Part shown: piece after piece, positions 46,618 through 57,881 of the stretch
Numbering within the stretch: position 1 is the stretch's first letter
Layout of the letters: the number at the start of each line of letters is the position of its first letter
NCBI GenBank assembly: GCA_014843695.1
Contig: CM026393.1
Location: 3,070,615-3,134,614 of the forward strand
Origin: Archivesica marissinica
Taxonomy: Eukaryota > Mollusca > Bivalvia > Venerida > Vesicomyidae
Reading direction: 5' to 3'
DNA: 64,000 nt
The notes under the pieces: model-generated
Databases searched by the model: none
What the model saw: the letters and a program-made list of their open reading frames with translations, nothing else
Told to the model about the DNA's origin: nothing
Made by a program: the position numbers and the translations under genes

Positions 46618-48755
46618 TAGGTGCTTTGAACAAGCATTGATAAAAATAGGACGAGATTCGCCACCCCAACCCTGACATATGTAGATGAACTAAAATTAAT
46701 TACTTAAATGTCATAATATGCCAGCATGAGGATCAATTTGTATTCATGAAAATGATTTAAACGAGGACCAGAAGTATTGAAATACGGCGCAAAATACAGT
46801 CATGAATATTAATGTCGTAATTACTGTATTCCATTTCCGGCTTAATTACTGGTACAACTAGGAACGGACGTGTCCACCTGCCCCACCAATCTGGTGTTAA
46901 TTATGTCGAATAATTGACTTTTATTTCGGTTTATGCCAATCCATCTCTTATATTTATGTTAAAGTACTTTTATCTGTTTTACAATACTATTGTATATAGT
47001 GTGGTTCATATGAAGAGACGTACAGTCAAACCTGTGTTAGTGGTCACCTCTATTAAGCAGCCAACCTGTATTAAGCAGCCAGTTTCCATATTCCGAATAT
47101 GTTGTTTTGTTATATATTTGACCTCGATTAAGCAGCCACCTCTATTAAGCAGCCACTTTCTGTGATTCCAATGGCTGGCTGCTTAAGACAGGTGCAAGTG
47201 TATATGTATTTCAATGTGTGTAATCAGGTGAACTGAATAAAAATATGTTTAAGTTAAACTATTTGACATAATTCAACTTACCAAGTCAATGAATATACCA
47301 GTAATAATAATAATGTGATCATTTGGAAAACGAATGAACAACATTTATCAAACCTTACTATTACAGAAGACCAACTATGTATACATTTGAGCAGCTAATG
47401 AATACGAATAATAAAGGTGAATTGATAAAACTATGTAAATTCATCAAATTTATGCTTAGAATATAGGAAAACCCTGTCTAATATATGTGCAAAGGTAAAA
47501 AAATTTTTTTTTTAAAAATCCATTGTTTTCAGTTAATACGCAGAATGTGGAATACTTTAGTTCGTTTAGAAATAGAACAGTTATATTATATATGAAAGAA
47601 ACGTAACATGTTGACGCTCCGGCATGTTTAGCTAGCTAACTTATACATTTGCAGTGAATACCAGTATACACTGAACCATGAACCATAGTCATGCAAAGGT
47701 TTATCATTGTTATATATGTATAGTTATGCTAGTCATGAATCTCGTGTATTGTAGTCATTGTAATACCTCATGTATTCATGTATGCCATGAAATGAGAGAA
47801 TAAAAGATATTTGTGATATTAATTAAATCACCAATTTAAAAGTGATTAATAACGAGCTATAAGCAAGAGATAATTGTGTCACAATGAGGTCCGACGTAAA
47901 TAGCTAATGAGGCCATACCGAGGTCCAAAAGCGTTCTTATGACCTAGATTAAATATATGTCACCCGGTAGCAGACACTATTTGATAGTCGAATAGAATCA
48001 ACAAACGCAATATCGAGATACAGTATAAACACGTGTCTGCAAATAAAATACATGCCAATTGAACGAATGTAAGAACACAAGAACACATTGTTGGAAATAG
48101 TACAATGTATATGTTCTATTATCATATAGCTTTGCTTGTATTCAGTGTAATACAGTCACATTATAATTTATTATATGTACACACGTGTAATAACCTCTGG
48201 AATGATTCGTATTGGTTGACAGTCACACAATAATCTTTATAATTTGTAAATTAAATATTAAAGTATGCATAGTTATATTTGAATTGATACATCACGTTAA
48301 TGGTATGAAAAGTTATGATTTAAAAATGGCTTGAAGCAATTGTTACGCTGTTTAAAGCATATACATCTAACACTGGTATGCGTAATGACGTCATGATAAT
48401 TTAGTGACGTCATGACAATTTGCGCTGACATTTGGCACCACAATAAAAGTAGCCACGTTATGTTATGCAAAACATATCATTAAAACCCAATATGGTAATG
48501 TGATAAAGTGGATCTTACACTCGTGGTGATCTCATACCATATTTAGTATTTATACATTTATTGCCAATAGGAAGATTCCAAAACGAGTTTTCATAAAATA
48601 TTATTTTGTAATTTTTTATTCATTTTCCCCGTCATAGGTACCAAGGGTTTTCATAAAATATGGTATGCAATCACCATTCCAGTTTACAAGAGCCTATATA
48701 AATCCGATATATATTTTCGAATCGGTAGAAAATGGCTGCCATTTTGCCTAGTAAC
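46618..48755. other. Non-coding DNA, mostly featureless
   Basis: AT-rich and mostly unique apart from the MITE at 47022-47206. CATAAAATAT occurs twice near 48595 and 48655. No exon with acceptable splice sites was recognised on either strand. Confidence 0.5.
47022..47206. mobile_element. MITE with CAGTCAAACCTGTGTTAG end
   Basis: Ends TACAGTCAAACCTGT and TACACTTGCACCTGT (right end complemented) form an imperfect 15-bp inverted repeat with TA at both borders. The interior repeats GGTCACCTCTATTAAGCAGC-like blocks. The style matches non-autonomous pogo/mariner elements. Its left end is the seed of the minisatellite at 30213-30476. Confidence 0.7.
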
Positions 48756-48832
48756 GGTTCCAGCTGGGCTCGAACTCCGAGTCTTTCGCGCCTGAATCGA
48801 ACCCGTTACCACTGGTGCCATCACGACTTCTA
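48756..48832 (-). mobile_element. SINE family B, head-only fragment
   Basis: Minus strand GAAGTCGTGATGGCACCAGT, GGGTTCGATTCAGGCGCGAA, GGAGTTCGAGCCCAGCTGGA and ACCGTTAC; body and tail are absent. Confidence 0.7.
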
Positions 48833-49554
48833 TAAGAATAAAGCTAAGAAACACGAAAGGATCGATGCACATTTAAAACTAGTTCGAAACTTCATAAATC
48901 CTTTTTTTCCATTTTGTAAACAATAGATATGTACTGTACATAATGAATGAATAAATATGTTTAAACCAATTAAAACAACTTAGTTGGCATTCTAATCATA
49001 AACCTCCAATACTCTGTAGACTGTATTACATCTTAATGTCATCTAACGTCTAAAGTAAAACAAAGGTAACATTCCTATCGGTATCAAATGTGACCATTCC
49101 TTGATTTATCTATTGCTAGATTTTACAAACCAAAACCGATGCCCGGGTTACTTCAAATTAAACAAGTGTGTGGTCTATAATTATTTCCGTCTCATCATTG
49201 TACAATACATAATACATACACAACAAATTATCGTGGCAAAGTACAACACCATTCATCATATAAGAATTATAAGAGACACAGATAATCAAACAGTCTACTG
49301 ACATAGTATTATATTTACATATTAAAACCGAGAAACAGTCGCTAATTGAAAATTAAATACCAGAAATTTAGAAATACTGAAATGGACATGGCCTGGGGGT
49401 TATAAAAACGTTCTCCAATCTCAATACTCAAGTCTTAATCGTCTGATTGGTTCAGCTGACAGTAACACTCAGAATCAATCAATTAGATCACTTGAGCTTG
49501 AGTTTGAGATTTGAGAAAAGTTGTATAACCTCAGGGCATGGTTACTTCAAATTA
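48833..49554. other. Non-coding DNA with a local duplication
   Basis: Unique AT-rich DNA except that 49262-49400 is duplicated at 49851-49990 (see separate entry). The only ORF, at 49101-49301, has no recognisable features. Confidence 0.5.
49262..49400. repeat. Segmental direct repeat, copy 1 (copy 2 at 49851-49990)
   Basis: Both copies carry CAGTCTACTGACATAGTATT, ACATATTAAAACCGAG, AACAGTCGCTAATTGAAAAT and CAGAAATTTAGAAATACTGA in the same order. The stretch TTACTTCAAATTAAACAAGTGTGTG-like sequence (49147 and 49978) extends the duplication. A SINE family A copy lies between the two. Confidence 0.85.
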
Positions 49555-49848
49555 CACAGACGGATATGTAGTCCAGTCGTACCACGCTGGACTGGTAATC
49601 CAGGGATCGCTGGTTCGATCCCCAGTCTGACCCTAATACAATTAACAGTCTTTCAGATGGGACGTTAAACCGAGGTCTCGTGTCGGTGCTTTACACCGTG
49701 CACGTAAAAGAACCAGAGGAGACTCTGGAATTGGTCTCTGTCTGTATCATTGCACTATCCTCCAAAAATCTAAAATGACTAATATCTTCAGAAGACGTCG
49801 CTCATATGGGCAACCGGTAGCGACGATAAATAAACGTAAAACACACAC
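49555..49848 (+). mobile_element. SINE family A, full-length copy
   Basis: Head CAGACGGATATGTAGTCCAG, B-box GGTTCGATCCCCAG, TCTGACCCTAATACAATTAA; body and hairpin tail GTCGCTCATATGGGCAACCG with GTAGCGACGATAAATAAAC. Very close to the copy at 591-882, which suggests relatively recent activity of the family. Confidence 0.9.
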
Positions 49849-50164
49849 ATATAATCAAACTATCACAGTCTACTGACATAGTATTATAGTTACATATTAA
49901 AACCGAGGAACAGTCGCTAATTGAAAATTAAATACTTATTAAAACCAGAAATTTAGAAATACTGAAATTGACATGGTTGCTTCAAATTAAACAAGTGTGT
50001 GCTACCTGTGTTGGATTATCAGAAGCATATCAGGACTAGACTCAATTAAAGATTGTACCAGAAATGTAAGTATCAAATAGTGTTCAGGGAAACAGAATGA
50101 ACATAATAAAATTGAAAAACTGCTCATAAAACAAATAAGAATAACTTTTGAATACAATTACAAT

Positions 50165-50352
50165 TAATGAAGGGTGTCCGATTAGCTCAGTGGTTAGCGT
50201 GCTCGCTTCTCACCAATGCAACCCGGGCTCGAACCGGGAAGTACGTGAGATGGTACGGTGGTCGTCAGCTCCGACATGTGGTTTTTCTCTGGTACTCCGG
50301 TTTTTTCCTCCCGCATATACGCTTTGCAATCGTTGTAAAATAAATAAAGCTG
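50165..50352 (+). mobile_element. SINE family C, full head
   Basis: Head GTGTCCGATTAGCTCAGTGG with TTAGCGTGCTCGCTTCTCAC, B-box-like GGGCTCGAACCGGGA. Body GTACGTGAGATGGTACGGTG and TGGTACTCCGGTTTTTTCCT. Tail shortened to GCAATCGTTGTAAAATAAAT. The head looks tRNA-like but is fused to the SINE body, so it is not annotated as a tRNA. Confidence 0.87.
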
Positions 50353-50546
50353 AGTCCATGATGATATAATTAATTCAATTAAAAATTAAAATAACCAACT
50401 TGGCATCATTATAAACAATAAAATGCGGGCCTATTTTATTAGAACATAGAAGAAATGGATAAAAAATCAAATAAAATACTTTTCAAATCTAGAAAAGAAG
50501 AACGGAAAACAATGCCACAATGAATTGCTTTACAAATAACGTAGTG

Positions 50547-51177
50547 GTGGAACCTATGCTCGGCGTAAATCCTACATATCATGGCCTATTAAAAAAGTTA
50601 AATGCACATACCGTATATTATTATTTTCTTAAGTCGTGAACACAACTTTCATAAAATTGTTGTTGAAAATATTAGCTTCAATACGTAACCATGCGCCTAA
50701 ATACAACTATCGCAACGGCACCTGTTTCCATGGGGAACTATATACTTTAGGGCACCTATGCACGGCGTACATGATTTTTTTTATATTTATGCATGGGTAA
50801 ATGTTGAATATATTATTTTGACTTAGTAACAACAATAACTAACAATATTACAACTATTACAAACTTTTTCTGGTTATTTGTACATTTTTTTTCCAATCCG
50901 GATAGCTACCTGAAATGTTCATAAACCGCACATTTCGGTGGGAAAAAAATTCCCAACAAGTTGTCTGTTTATATTCGGCTACTGAACCAGTCAGGTGACA
51001 GTTGCATTAGGCTACCGGTACGCATAACGGAATTATATTGAACCATGCTTCACCTCTGTCAGCGAAAATAGGTTAAAACTATTTAAATATTAAATGGAAA
51101 TAATACGCCGAGCATAGGAATACGCCGAGCATAGAGGAATACGCCGAGCATAGGAATACGCCGAGCATAGGTTCCAC
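50547..51177. mobile_element. MITE with GTGGAACCTATGCTCGGC ends and terminal sub-repeats
   Basis: The left end GTGGAACCTATGCTCGGCGT matches the complement of the right end exactly over about 20 bp. The right end (51104-51177) holds four direct units of ATACGCCGAGCATAGGA. A further related motif (CACCTATGCACGGCGTAC) lies at 50755. No open frame. Target duplication not recognisable. Confidence 0.8.
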
Positions 51178-51207
51178 AACTCTAATCACTGAATCCAAGG
51201 CATTGCT

Positions 51208-51345
51208 ATATGAGATGGTATGGTGGTCGCCAGATCGGACAGGTGGAATTACCACATTTACACTTTCATCCGCGCCAACGAGCGTGATTAATATAAGTTG
51301 TTATAGCTTGTTTCACAATCGTTGTAAATTAATAAAGTTTACACT
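51208..51345 (+). mobile_element. SINE family C, 5'-truncated copy
   Basis: Begins in the body with TATGAGATGGTATGGTGGTC and GCCAGATCGGACAGGTGG, then CATCCGCGCCAACGAGCG, tail TGATTAATATAAGTTGTTAT and TTGTTTCACAATCGTTGTAA, ending TTAATAAAGTTTAC. Confidence 0.83.
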
Positions 51346-52439
51346 TTTTTATATGAAATAAACAATGTTATGGAAAGACATAACGAAAAAAGTTGATAAC
51401 GTAGATGTGATTATTTTCCGTCAAAAATAATGTTAGTCTAAACATATCTATTATATACATGATTATTTGCAACAATTGAAAAAAAGGAATTGGACAAAAT
51501 ATCTATGCAGCTTAAATATGGATTTCATATTCATCTTAGCAAAATATTACATTTTTAAAAGCAAAATATAAAATGTGTTCCATAACCTTTTATAAGCAGC
51601 ATTACATCGTAATAAAGGATGTTTTGGGTAAAATATAAATACTATAAAAATCGAAATAGTCGTTCAGAAACGATAAAATTCCAATAAATTTAAACCGTCG
51701 TATACGCGAATTTGTTTATCAACACACGAAATTTAAACACGCACAGCGCGCATGCGTGAAACAACAGAGGATGTAGAAAACAACGTATATATTTTGAACA
51801 TGAAATACTATCTATCTTCCTCTAATGTTAAACCCCTCGGGGGATGTAGAAATGTCCCTAAAAGACTTAGCTAACAGAGGTATGAATCAACATATCAAGT
51901 AATTTAATTAAAAAAGACAACATGGGACAAACGGGGACGATGTATTCCGAATGTAAATAAGTGCGGACGATGCGTTCCGGTTGTAAACAAGTGCGTGACC
52001 GATCGACTCGGAAAGTCCTACTTTCGGATTCGAGTTTGTTTTATCGCCAAAAAACACTGTTTACCAAATGAACATTAGTACAAAGTATAATGTTAGAATG
52101 TGTAGCAGCATTGCTACCCATACGTACAAATTGAATTTTTCAAATAATTATCTTTTATTTCATACGATGTAATGCTGCTTTAAAATAATGTTATGCTTAA
52201 TAAAATTCAAAAGATGTCCTATGAAGGAATCTTAATGGAAACGGCCCAATTTATATACGAAGAACAATAATAAAAAAACCCGAATCTGACTGTTTAGCTG
52301 TAGGATTTTATGAAGTATTTTTGAGAAATTTGATCTTATCCTGCATCGATTAACTATTTTTACGAACATGGTTCTCTCACACAACTTCAGAAACAAAGGA
52401 TCTTAATCCGTAATCCACAGAAAAATAAAGAACTGACTA
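51346..52439. other. AT-rich non-coding DNA
   Basis: A 31-bp direct duplication near 51933-51995 (GGGACGATGTATTCCG and GGACGATGCGTTCCG) is the only structure seen. Confidence 0.5.
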
Positions 52440-52828
52440 TGCCGAGTGCAAACGGAGTTTCCAGATCATTGTCTATGTATATCTAACATTCCGAGTGCAA
52501 ACGGAGTTTCCAGATCATTGTCTATGTATATCTAGCACGACGAGTGCAAACGGAGTTTCCCGATCATTGTCTATGTATATCTAACATGCCGAGTGCAAAC
52601 GGAGTTTGCAGATCATTATCTATGTATATCTCACATTCCGAGTGCAAACGGGGTTTCCCGATCATTGTCTATGTATATCTAACATGCCGAGTGCAAACGG
52701 GGTTTCCCGATCATTATCTATGTATATCTCACATTCCGAGTGCAAACGGGGTTTCCCGATCATTATCTATGTATATCTCACATTCCGAGTGCAAACGGGG
52801 TTTCCCGATCATTATCTATGTATATCTA
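52440..52828. repeat. 49-bp tandem repeat, 8 copies
   Basis: Units of ccgagtgcaaacggggtttc, ccgatcattatctatgtata and tctcacatt. Left units have GGAGTTTCCAG, right units GGGGTTTCCCG, giving a gradient along the array. Confidence 0.95.
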
Positions 52829-53218
52829 GTATGACGTAATGTGAAATCTAGCTTGTACCATGAATACTCTTTTATTTTACTGAACATTAGCAGCTTGTAC
52901 AATATATAACTATATGCTGTTGATTTAAACAGCTTTGGCAGCTATATTACATTTGTACTTTTGGTGTATCTTCAAAGTGCTTTTTGTGGCTCAAAATGCT
53001 TTTATTGCAGTTAACGGGTTTCCAACATCGTATGGGTAATGTAGACGTGTTAATGCACATGTCTCATTGCTTCCTACCTTATATTCGTTCATATAGAAAC
53101 ACGTAGTGGACGTCACATTTATTATCTCGTGAGATAATAGAAACAAAGACAAGACGTGTGTGATCTTTAACCCTTTGCCTACTGAGTAAATAAAATCACT
53201 TATTGCATACATTACTAT
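52829..53218. other. Non-coding DNA
   Basis: About 390 bp of unique sequence between the 49-bp array and a SINE; nothing recognisable. Confidence 0.5.
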
Positions 53219-53430
53219 AAATAGTAACAAGTTCTTACAACCTATATTAATCACTCTCGAGACCTCATTCCTGATGTAATCCATCGCCACGAGGGAGAGA
53301 GAAGAGGCAACAAGGAATTTAAATGCCTTACCTAAGGGCACAATCGTAACGGCTCCAGCGGGGCTCGACCTACGGACATTTCGCACATGAAGCAAACACG
53401 CTACCACTGCGCTATCACGACTTCCACCAC
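53219..53430 (-). mobile_element. SINE family B, near full-length copy
   Basis: Minus strand head GTGGAAGTCGTGATAGCGCA, AGCGGGGCTCGACC-type B-box region in complement, AGCCGTTACGATTGTGCCC, GGCATTTAAATTCC, GTGGCGATGGATTACATCAG and the tail GTGATTAATATAGGTTGTAA. The last 40 bases of the tail are missing. Confidence 0.87.
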
Positions 53431-55109
53431 CTGTGAATTGTGTTTGCTAACATGTATGTTGTGCATTCTAGAGCCGTTTCAGCAACAGAATAAGATATAA
53501 TATGTCTCTACACGGTATCTTCAGTAGACAGTGTACGGGTTAGGTTAAATCTTCGCTTTTTATTGCTTATTAATTAATTAATATAATATGTTTAACTTTT
53601 TATTTTTGTAATATTTTGAACAATGTGTACGCAACTGCGTACGTTGCGTACAGGTAGCTACGCGCCTATCTGAATATAAATATTTCCTGTGAGGTTCCTT
53701 GCTTTTTAGTTTTCGTTTCGACTTTAAAGAGCATGAACTAGTTTTGGGAAATGTTTTGATTATTTTATAATCTACATTAAAGAGTGTACAAATGCTAAGA
53801 TACTTTTAATTAGTAGTGACTGTCCTTTCCCTTTCGTTTTCGGGAAAGAATGGGAAATAATTTTGGAAATGTTTTGATATGAACACTATTTATTGCTCAG
53901 ATATAAAAAGCACACACATAGAAGTAATATATTAACTAAATAAATACTAGGACCATTCATAGGGGTTTTATTTTTGAACTTTGGATCATATATATGAGTG
54001 CATCTACATAACGTGCCACAATCAATAAGAACGTTATCAACCTGTGCAAACCCATACAGCGAATGCTCGGTGTTGCGGGGGTTGATGCGACGGAACTATC
54101 GATTGAAGTTGCCGAGGGCGAGTTACAGTGGGCTTAATTTCTTGTTGTTATACTGACGTTCGCAGCGATCGCGATTTGCTGTGTCGGGTTGCAAAGGGTG
54201 TTAGTATTGTTTCTTTAAACATCTATAGGTAACTAAATATTATACCATGTGAAACGAAAGATATATACTCTGTAAAACATGCTAGAATGCATAAAATTGA
54301 TACATAATCTCGATAATATACATGTTAAAGTTATTATATATAACGCTTGTCATGACATAATGTTTAAATCCAATAAGAAATGATCGCAGTGACGTCACAC
54401 ATCTCGTATCAGTATAATGTTGTTGGGCAAACATAATAAACAACAAGACCAGCATGAAATGTTGTACACTATATATATTTCACATGTTCTATATAATCAT
54501 GTTGACAATTAGATCGTGGTATAAGATTCCAAACGATATCGAACTTGCTAATAAACTAAACACAAAATGGTTGTGTGAAAGTGACCCCACTTTATACATG
54601 TAAAACGCAAGTTTATCTTTTGCCCACCAGATTTTCCTACGTATCAGTTAATATATATATCATCATTATCGGGTGTTGTTTGATTACTAGATCATCCCTT
54701 TATAGAAACTATGAATATTGAATTAAATGTCATGTAGTAGGTAGTATATGAAACAACCATTCGTATGACATGGATTGGTGTAAAACAGGAATACAAATGT
54801 ATCATAGCTCTTTACAGTTTTTTACATACGGTACGATGGATATCAATAGTAAAAATATATACCTAACAAAAATGCCATGTCCCAGATTTATTTTAAGAAA
54901 TTTATGATCTAAGAAGGTTTATCTTTGTTTTTATTATTAGATTGTCCATAATGTTGAGGTGTAAACCTTTAACAAAATTCTTTGTTTTTGTTCTAGTATT
55001 TGTTTTTCCTATATGTACTTGCCTGTTCTGTCGTATACATACAATGAATGCTCAATATCATAAGTTTGCTTCTCAATTACCTTTAATAATAATTTGATCT
55101 CTATATCTG
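53431..55109. other. Non-coding DNA upstream of the LINE
   Basis: AT-rich. No ORF1-like LINE protein and no host exon recognised. It may include the LINE 5' region near 54960-55109, but I cannot place its start. Confidence 0.5.
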
Positions 55110-56881
55110 ATGGATATCGATAGTTTAAATATTTTGTCTCTCAATTGCCGAGGACTAAATGGCAATAAAAAGAGACTACAGGTGTTTAAATTCTTAAAAC
55201 AAAAACAATGTAGCATATATTGTCTCCAGGACACACATTTTACACCAAATATGTACAAATCCATATATTCTGAGTGGAACAATGAATGTATATTTAGTTC
55301 AGGAACGTCTAATTCTAGAGGTGTTGCTATACTGTTCAATAGAAACTTTGAATATAAACTTCATAATAAATATACAGATCCAGATGGAAATTTTATTGCT
55401 ATAGACTTGACAGTAGATGAGAAAAAATTACCATAATCAATTTGTATGGTCCAAACTCTGATAAACCTGACTTCTTTGATAACATATTTAGTATTATCGA
55501 CACTTTTGGAAATGAGCTATACATGCTATGCGGAGACTTTAACTTAGTACTTAACCCAGAAATGGATTATTTTAATTACAAAACAACAAATAACAAACAT
55601 GCCAGGAAAAATGTCTTACAATATATTCAAACAAAACAGCTATTAGATCCTTATAGAGAGTTCTTCCCCGATTTGAAGAGGTATACATGGAGGAAACCCA
55701 CCCCATTACAACAGGCCAGATTAGACTTCTTTCTGCTAACATCAACTCTCGTACCGTATATAGAAAACGTTTCTATTGAATCAAGTTTTCAGTCGGACCA
55801 CTCAGTTATTTTACTAAGACTTAAATTTGATGATTTTAAACATGGAAAAGGATTATGGAAGCATAATAACTCGCTGTTAAAAGATATAGAATATTTAAAC
55901 GCGATCAACAGGAAAATTGATGAAATAAAACAACAATACATGTTACTAGTGTATAATTCAGATAATATCAAGGAAATCCCAAATAATGAGATACAGTTTA
56001 CAATAAACGATCAGTTATTCTTAGAAACGCTTTTGATGGAATTAAGGGGAAAATCAATATCCTATGGTTCTTATAAAAAGAAATTGAATCTATCAAAGGA
56101 AAAAAATTATTAAATGAAATAAATGAGATTGAATCTAATCTGTCTGACTCAAATTTAGATAAGCTTCAGCTACTGAGAAATGAATTAAACACCATAAAGG
56201 AACAACAACTTGAAGGCTATTTAATACGGTCTAGAGTAAATTGGTCCATAGCCGGTGAAAAACCTAGCAAATATTTCTGCAGTTTAGAAAAAAATAGTTT
56301 TATTTCAAAAACAATATACAAGATTGAAACTGATGATGGTTTGATCATAAAGGACCAAAACGACATACTCAAAGAAACAAAATGTTTTATGGAAAGTTAT
56401 TTAAATCAAAATCAATTAATCTTGCTGAAGAAACTTTTATTAATTTTGTAAATAATGTTGAAACACCTAAATTAACACATTCAGAATCCAGTAATCTTGA
56501 AGGACATATATCTTACCACGAGTCAACTAAAGTGTTAAAAGATATGGCAAATAATAAAAGTCCAGGAACTTCTGGTTTCGGTGCAGATTTCTATAAAGTA
56601 TTTTGGAACAAATTAGGATGCTTTGTAGTAAGAGCAATAAATCAGGCTTATTCATCAGGAAATCTTTCTATCTCTCAAACACAAGGTATAATTACATGTA
56701 TCCCAAAAGAAAATAAACCCAAACAATTCTTGAAAAACTGGAGACCCATAACACTACTTAATACTGTTTACAAAATTGGTTCAGGTTGTATAGCAAATAG
56801 AATAAAAACTACTATGGATAAATTGATAAGCAAAGATCAAACAGGATTTATTAAAGGCAGATATATTGGCGAAAATACAAG
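55110..56881 (+). mobile_element. Tx1/L1-like LINE, endonuclease and RT, broken and cut by gap
   Basis: ORF2 of a non-LTR retrotransposon. The N-terminal APE-type endonuclease reads LSLNCRGLNGNKKRL, YCLQDTHFTP (Asp where most families have Glu), GVAILFNRNF, NLYGPN, LCGDFNLVLNP, ARLDFFLLTS and SDHSVILLRLKF. The reverse transcriptase starts at about 56500 with NNKSPGTSGFGADFYKVFW, IITCIPKENKPKQF, NWRPITLLNTVYK and DQTGFIKGRYIGENT; the gap removes the catalytic FADD region and everything after. Reading frame changes near 55430 (a base missing after an A-run), 56100 (A-run) and 56375 show the copy is dead unless these are sequencing errors. The 5' start at the endonuclease Met is my choice; no ORF1 is seen. 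The endonuclease nicks target DNA and the RT primes cDNA at the nick. Confidence 0.9.
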
Positions 56882-57881
56882 NNNNNNNNNNNNNNNNNNN
56901 NNNNNNNNNNNNNNNNNNNNNNNNNNNNNNNNNNNNNNNNNNNNNNNNNNNNNNNNNNNNNNNNNNNNNNNNNNNNNNNNNNNNNNNNNNNNNNNNNNNN
57001 NNNNNNNNNNNNNNNNNNNNNNNNNNNNNNNNNNNNNNNNNNNNNNNNNNNNNNNNNNNNNNNNNNNNNNNNNNNNNNNNNNNNNNNNNNNNNNNNNNNN
57101 NNNNNNNNNNNNNNNNNNNNNNNNNNNNNNNNNNNNNNNNNNNNNNNNNNNNNNNNNNNNNNNNNNNNNNNNNNNNNNNNNNNNNNNNNNNNNNNNNNNN
57201 NNNNNNNNNNNNNNNNNNNNNNNNNNNNNNNNNNNNNNNNNNNNNNNNNNNNNNNNNNNNNNNNNNNNNNNNNNNNNNNNNNNNNNNNNNNNNNNNNNNN
57301 NNNNNNNNNNNNNNNNNNNNNNNNNNNNNNNNNNNNNNNNNNNNNNNNNNNNNNNNNNNNNNNNNNNNNNNNNNNNNNNNNNNNNNNNNNNNNNNNNNNN
57401 NNNNNNNNNNNNNNNNNNNNNNNNNNNNNNNNNNNNNNNNNNNNNNNNNNNNNNNNNNNNNNNNNNNNNNNNNNNNNNNNNNNNNNNNNNNNNNNNNNNN
57501 NNNNNNNNNNNNNNNNNNNNNNNNNNNNNNNNNNNNNNNNNNNNNNNNNNNNNNNNNNNNNNNNNNNNNNNNNNNNNNNNNNNNNNNNNNNNNNNNNNNN
57601 NNNNNNNNNNNNNNNNNNNNNNNNNNNNNNNNNNNNNNNNNNNNNNNNNNNNNNNNNNNNNNNNNNNNNNNNNNNNNNNNNNNNNNNNNNNNNNNNNNNN
57701 NNNNNNNNNNNNNNNNNNNNNNNNNNNNNNNNNNNNNNNNNNNNNNNNNNNNNNNNNNNNNNNNNNNNNNNNNNNNNNNNNNNNNNNNNNNNNNNNNNNN
57801 NNNNNNNNNNNNNNNNNNNNNNNNNNNNNNNNNNNNNNNNNNNNNNNNNNNNNNNNNNNNNNNNNNNNNNNNNNNNNNNNN
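56882..57881. other. Assembly gap (1000 N)
   Basis: Exactly 1000 N between the LINE RT and the 41/49-bp array; ORFs drawn through it are meaningless. Confidence 0.98.

Noticed and set aside
50165..50235. tRNA-like sequence with A- and B-boxes (also 591-665, 49557-49632, and the heads at 21740-21812 and 41330-41396)
   Set aside because: Arms do not pair well and the sequence continues into conserved SINE bodies and tails present in several copies; these are SINE heads, not tRNA genes.
46618..55109. Search for the upstream (N-terminal) TANGO6 exons on the minus strand
   Set aside because: No stretch with a plausible conserved peptide and flanking splice sites was found; those exons are probably beyond the window or in gaps.
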